DNA from: Anaerocolumna cellulosilytica
GTDB lineage: Bacteria > Bacillota > Clostridia > Lachnospirales > Lachnospiraceae
Direction of reading: 5' to 3'
Length of the DNA: 64,000 nucleotides
Assembly: GCF_014218335.1 (NCBI RefSeq)
Contig: NZ_AP023367.1
Location: 3,287,501 to 3,351,500 of the forward strand
Shown here: piece after piece, positions 63,372 through 64,000 of the stretch
How the letters are laid out: the number at the start of each line of letters is the position of its first letter
How positions within the stretch are numbered: position 1 is the first letter of the stretch
Made by a program: the position numbers and the translations under genes
Notes under the pieces: generated by a model
What the model was told of the DNA's origin: nothing
Databases searched by the model: none
What the model saw: the letters and a program-made list of their open reading frames with translations, nothing else

Positions 63372-64000
63372 CTATTCCCATCCGTAGTCTTCTGCCTGTG
63401 ACTCGCTCTTAATATCTATCTTATAGCCGGTGAGTCTTGCAGCCAGTCTAGCATTCTGACCTTCCTTACCAATTGCTAAAGATAACTGATAATCTGGAAC
63501 GATAACACGCGCACTTTTTTCTTCTTCATCCACATGAACAGATACAACCTTTGCAGGACTTAAAGCATTCTCAATCAGAATAGCCGGATTTTCACTCCAA
63601 TTAATAATATCTATTTTTTCGCCCCTTAACTCATTAACAATGGCATTCACCCTTGCACCATTTAGACCTACGCAGGAACCTACCGGGTCAACATCAGGAT
63701 TGTTTGAATAAACCGCCATCTTTGTTCTGGAACCTGCTTCTCTTGAAATACTCTTGATTTCAACAGTACCATCTTTTACTTCTGTTACTTCTGCCTCAAA
63801 TAGACGTTTTACAAGCTCGGGATGCGTTCTGGACACAGTAATTCTTGGACCTTTTGTAGTATCTTTTACTTCAAGTACATAAAGCTTAATACGGTCTGTT
63901 GGCCTGAAATGCTCTGCTTTAACTTGTTCATTTTCCGTCAGCACAGCATCAACCTTACCAAGATTAATACTTACATTATTGCCTACGTAACGCTGTACAA
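63372..64000 (-). CDS. nusA: Transcription factor NusA, C-terminal part (cut by window edge)
   Basis: The last 209 codons are visible: the end of the N-terminal region and S1 domain (TDRIKLYVLEVKDTTKGPRITVSRTHPELVKRLFEAEV), then KH1 (SNNPDVDPVGSCVGLNGARVNAIVNELRGEKIDIINWSENP) and KH2 (LSLAIGKEGQNARLAARLTGYKIDIKSE). It ends right after KH2, as is normal in Firmicutes. The frame is open to the window edge, so the start lies outside; an internal GTG (63942-63944) is not the real start. It is the first visible gene of the translation operon. Confidence 0.96.
   Translation of the reverse strand, partial: VQRYVGNNVSINLGKVDAVLTENEQVKAEHFRPTDRIKLYVLEVKDTTKGPRITVSRTHPELVKRLFEAEVTEVKDGTVEIKSISREAGSRTKMAVYSNNPDVDPVGSCVGLNGARVNAIVNELRGEKIDIINWSENPAILIENALSPAKVVSVHVDEEEKSARVIVPDYQLSLAIGKEGQNARLAARLTGYKIDIKSESQAEDYGWE

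Overview
The window is low-GC Firmicutes DNA, most likely from an anaerobic, spore-forming Lachnospiraceae (Clostridium phytofermentans-like). The evidence is the dipicolinate synthase pair (dpaAB), the tepA-ylzJ-spoIIIE cluster, a Thermotoga-type ferredoxin, formate-tetrahydrofolate ligase, an archaeal-type AspRS, TTGACA-17-TAAAAT promoters and strong GGAGG ribosome binding sites. Species was not established; this is inference from gene content.

Layout. 1-4.75 kb: a divergent hexuronate locus, with uxaB-uxaA on the minus strand and a LacI-family regulator plus uxaC on the plus strand; each promoter has a LacI-type palindrome just downstream of its -10. 4.7-9.1 kb: ferredoxin, pyrB-pyrI, a superoxide dismutase-like protein and fhs. 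9.4-10.04 kb: eight 70-bp tandem repeats running up to a HAD phosphatase gene. 10.7-15.7 kb: AspRS with a long structured leader that contains an Asn/Asp-rich mini-ORF, an IS481-like element with a 26-bp target duplication, and two tandem RimK-type ATP-grasp genes. 15.7-22.8 kb: spoIIIE, ylzJ, tepA, a glycerol-1-phosphate dehydrogenase and an M16 peptidase. 22.9-29 kb: a regulator remnant, hemerythrin, radical SAM protein, GNAT-methyltransferase fusion and modABC. 29.3-35.5 kb: pnp, an FAD dehydrogenase, rpsO and dpaAB.

35.7-43 kb: a sugar ABC transporter (binding protein and two permeases) divergent from a YesM/YesN-type two-component pair. 43-47.1 kb: a CPC-type metal P-type ATPase and a CsoR-family repressor, separated by an IS1202-like element with a 29-bp target duplication. 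47.2-55.9 kb: mixed accessory genes, namely a divergent cis-prenyltransferase homologue, diguanylate cyclase, XRE and MerR regulators, a CTP-synthase-related amidotransferase-like protein, a truncated glycoside-hydrolase remnant, an ABC exporter and a MocR regulator with Arg at the expected PLP lysine. 55.9-64 kb: the conserved translation operon read on the minus strand, nusA-ylxR-ylxQ-infB-rbfA-nrnA-truB-ribF; IF-2 has a large Gly/Gln/Asn/Tyr/Arg repeat domain encoded by a 129-bp tandem repeat.

The strongest candidates for undescribed biology are the AspRS leader (12.22-12.72 kb), the 70-bp repeat array, the paired ATP-grasp enzymes, the hemerythrin/radical-SAM pair, the repeated hairpin element in two leaders, and the two ISs with very long target duplications.
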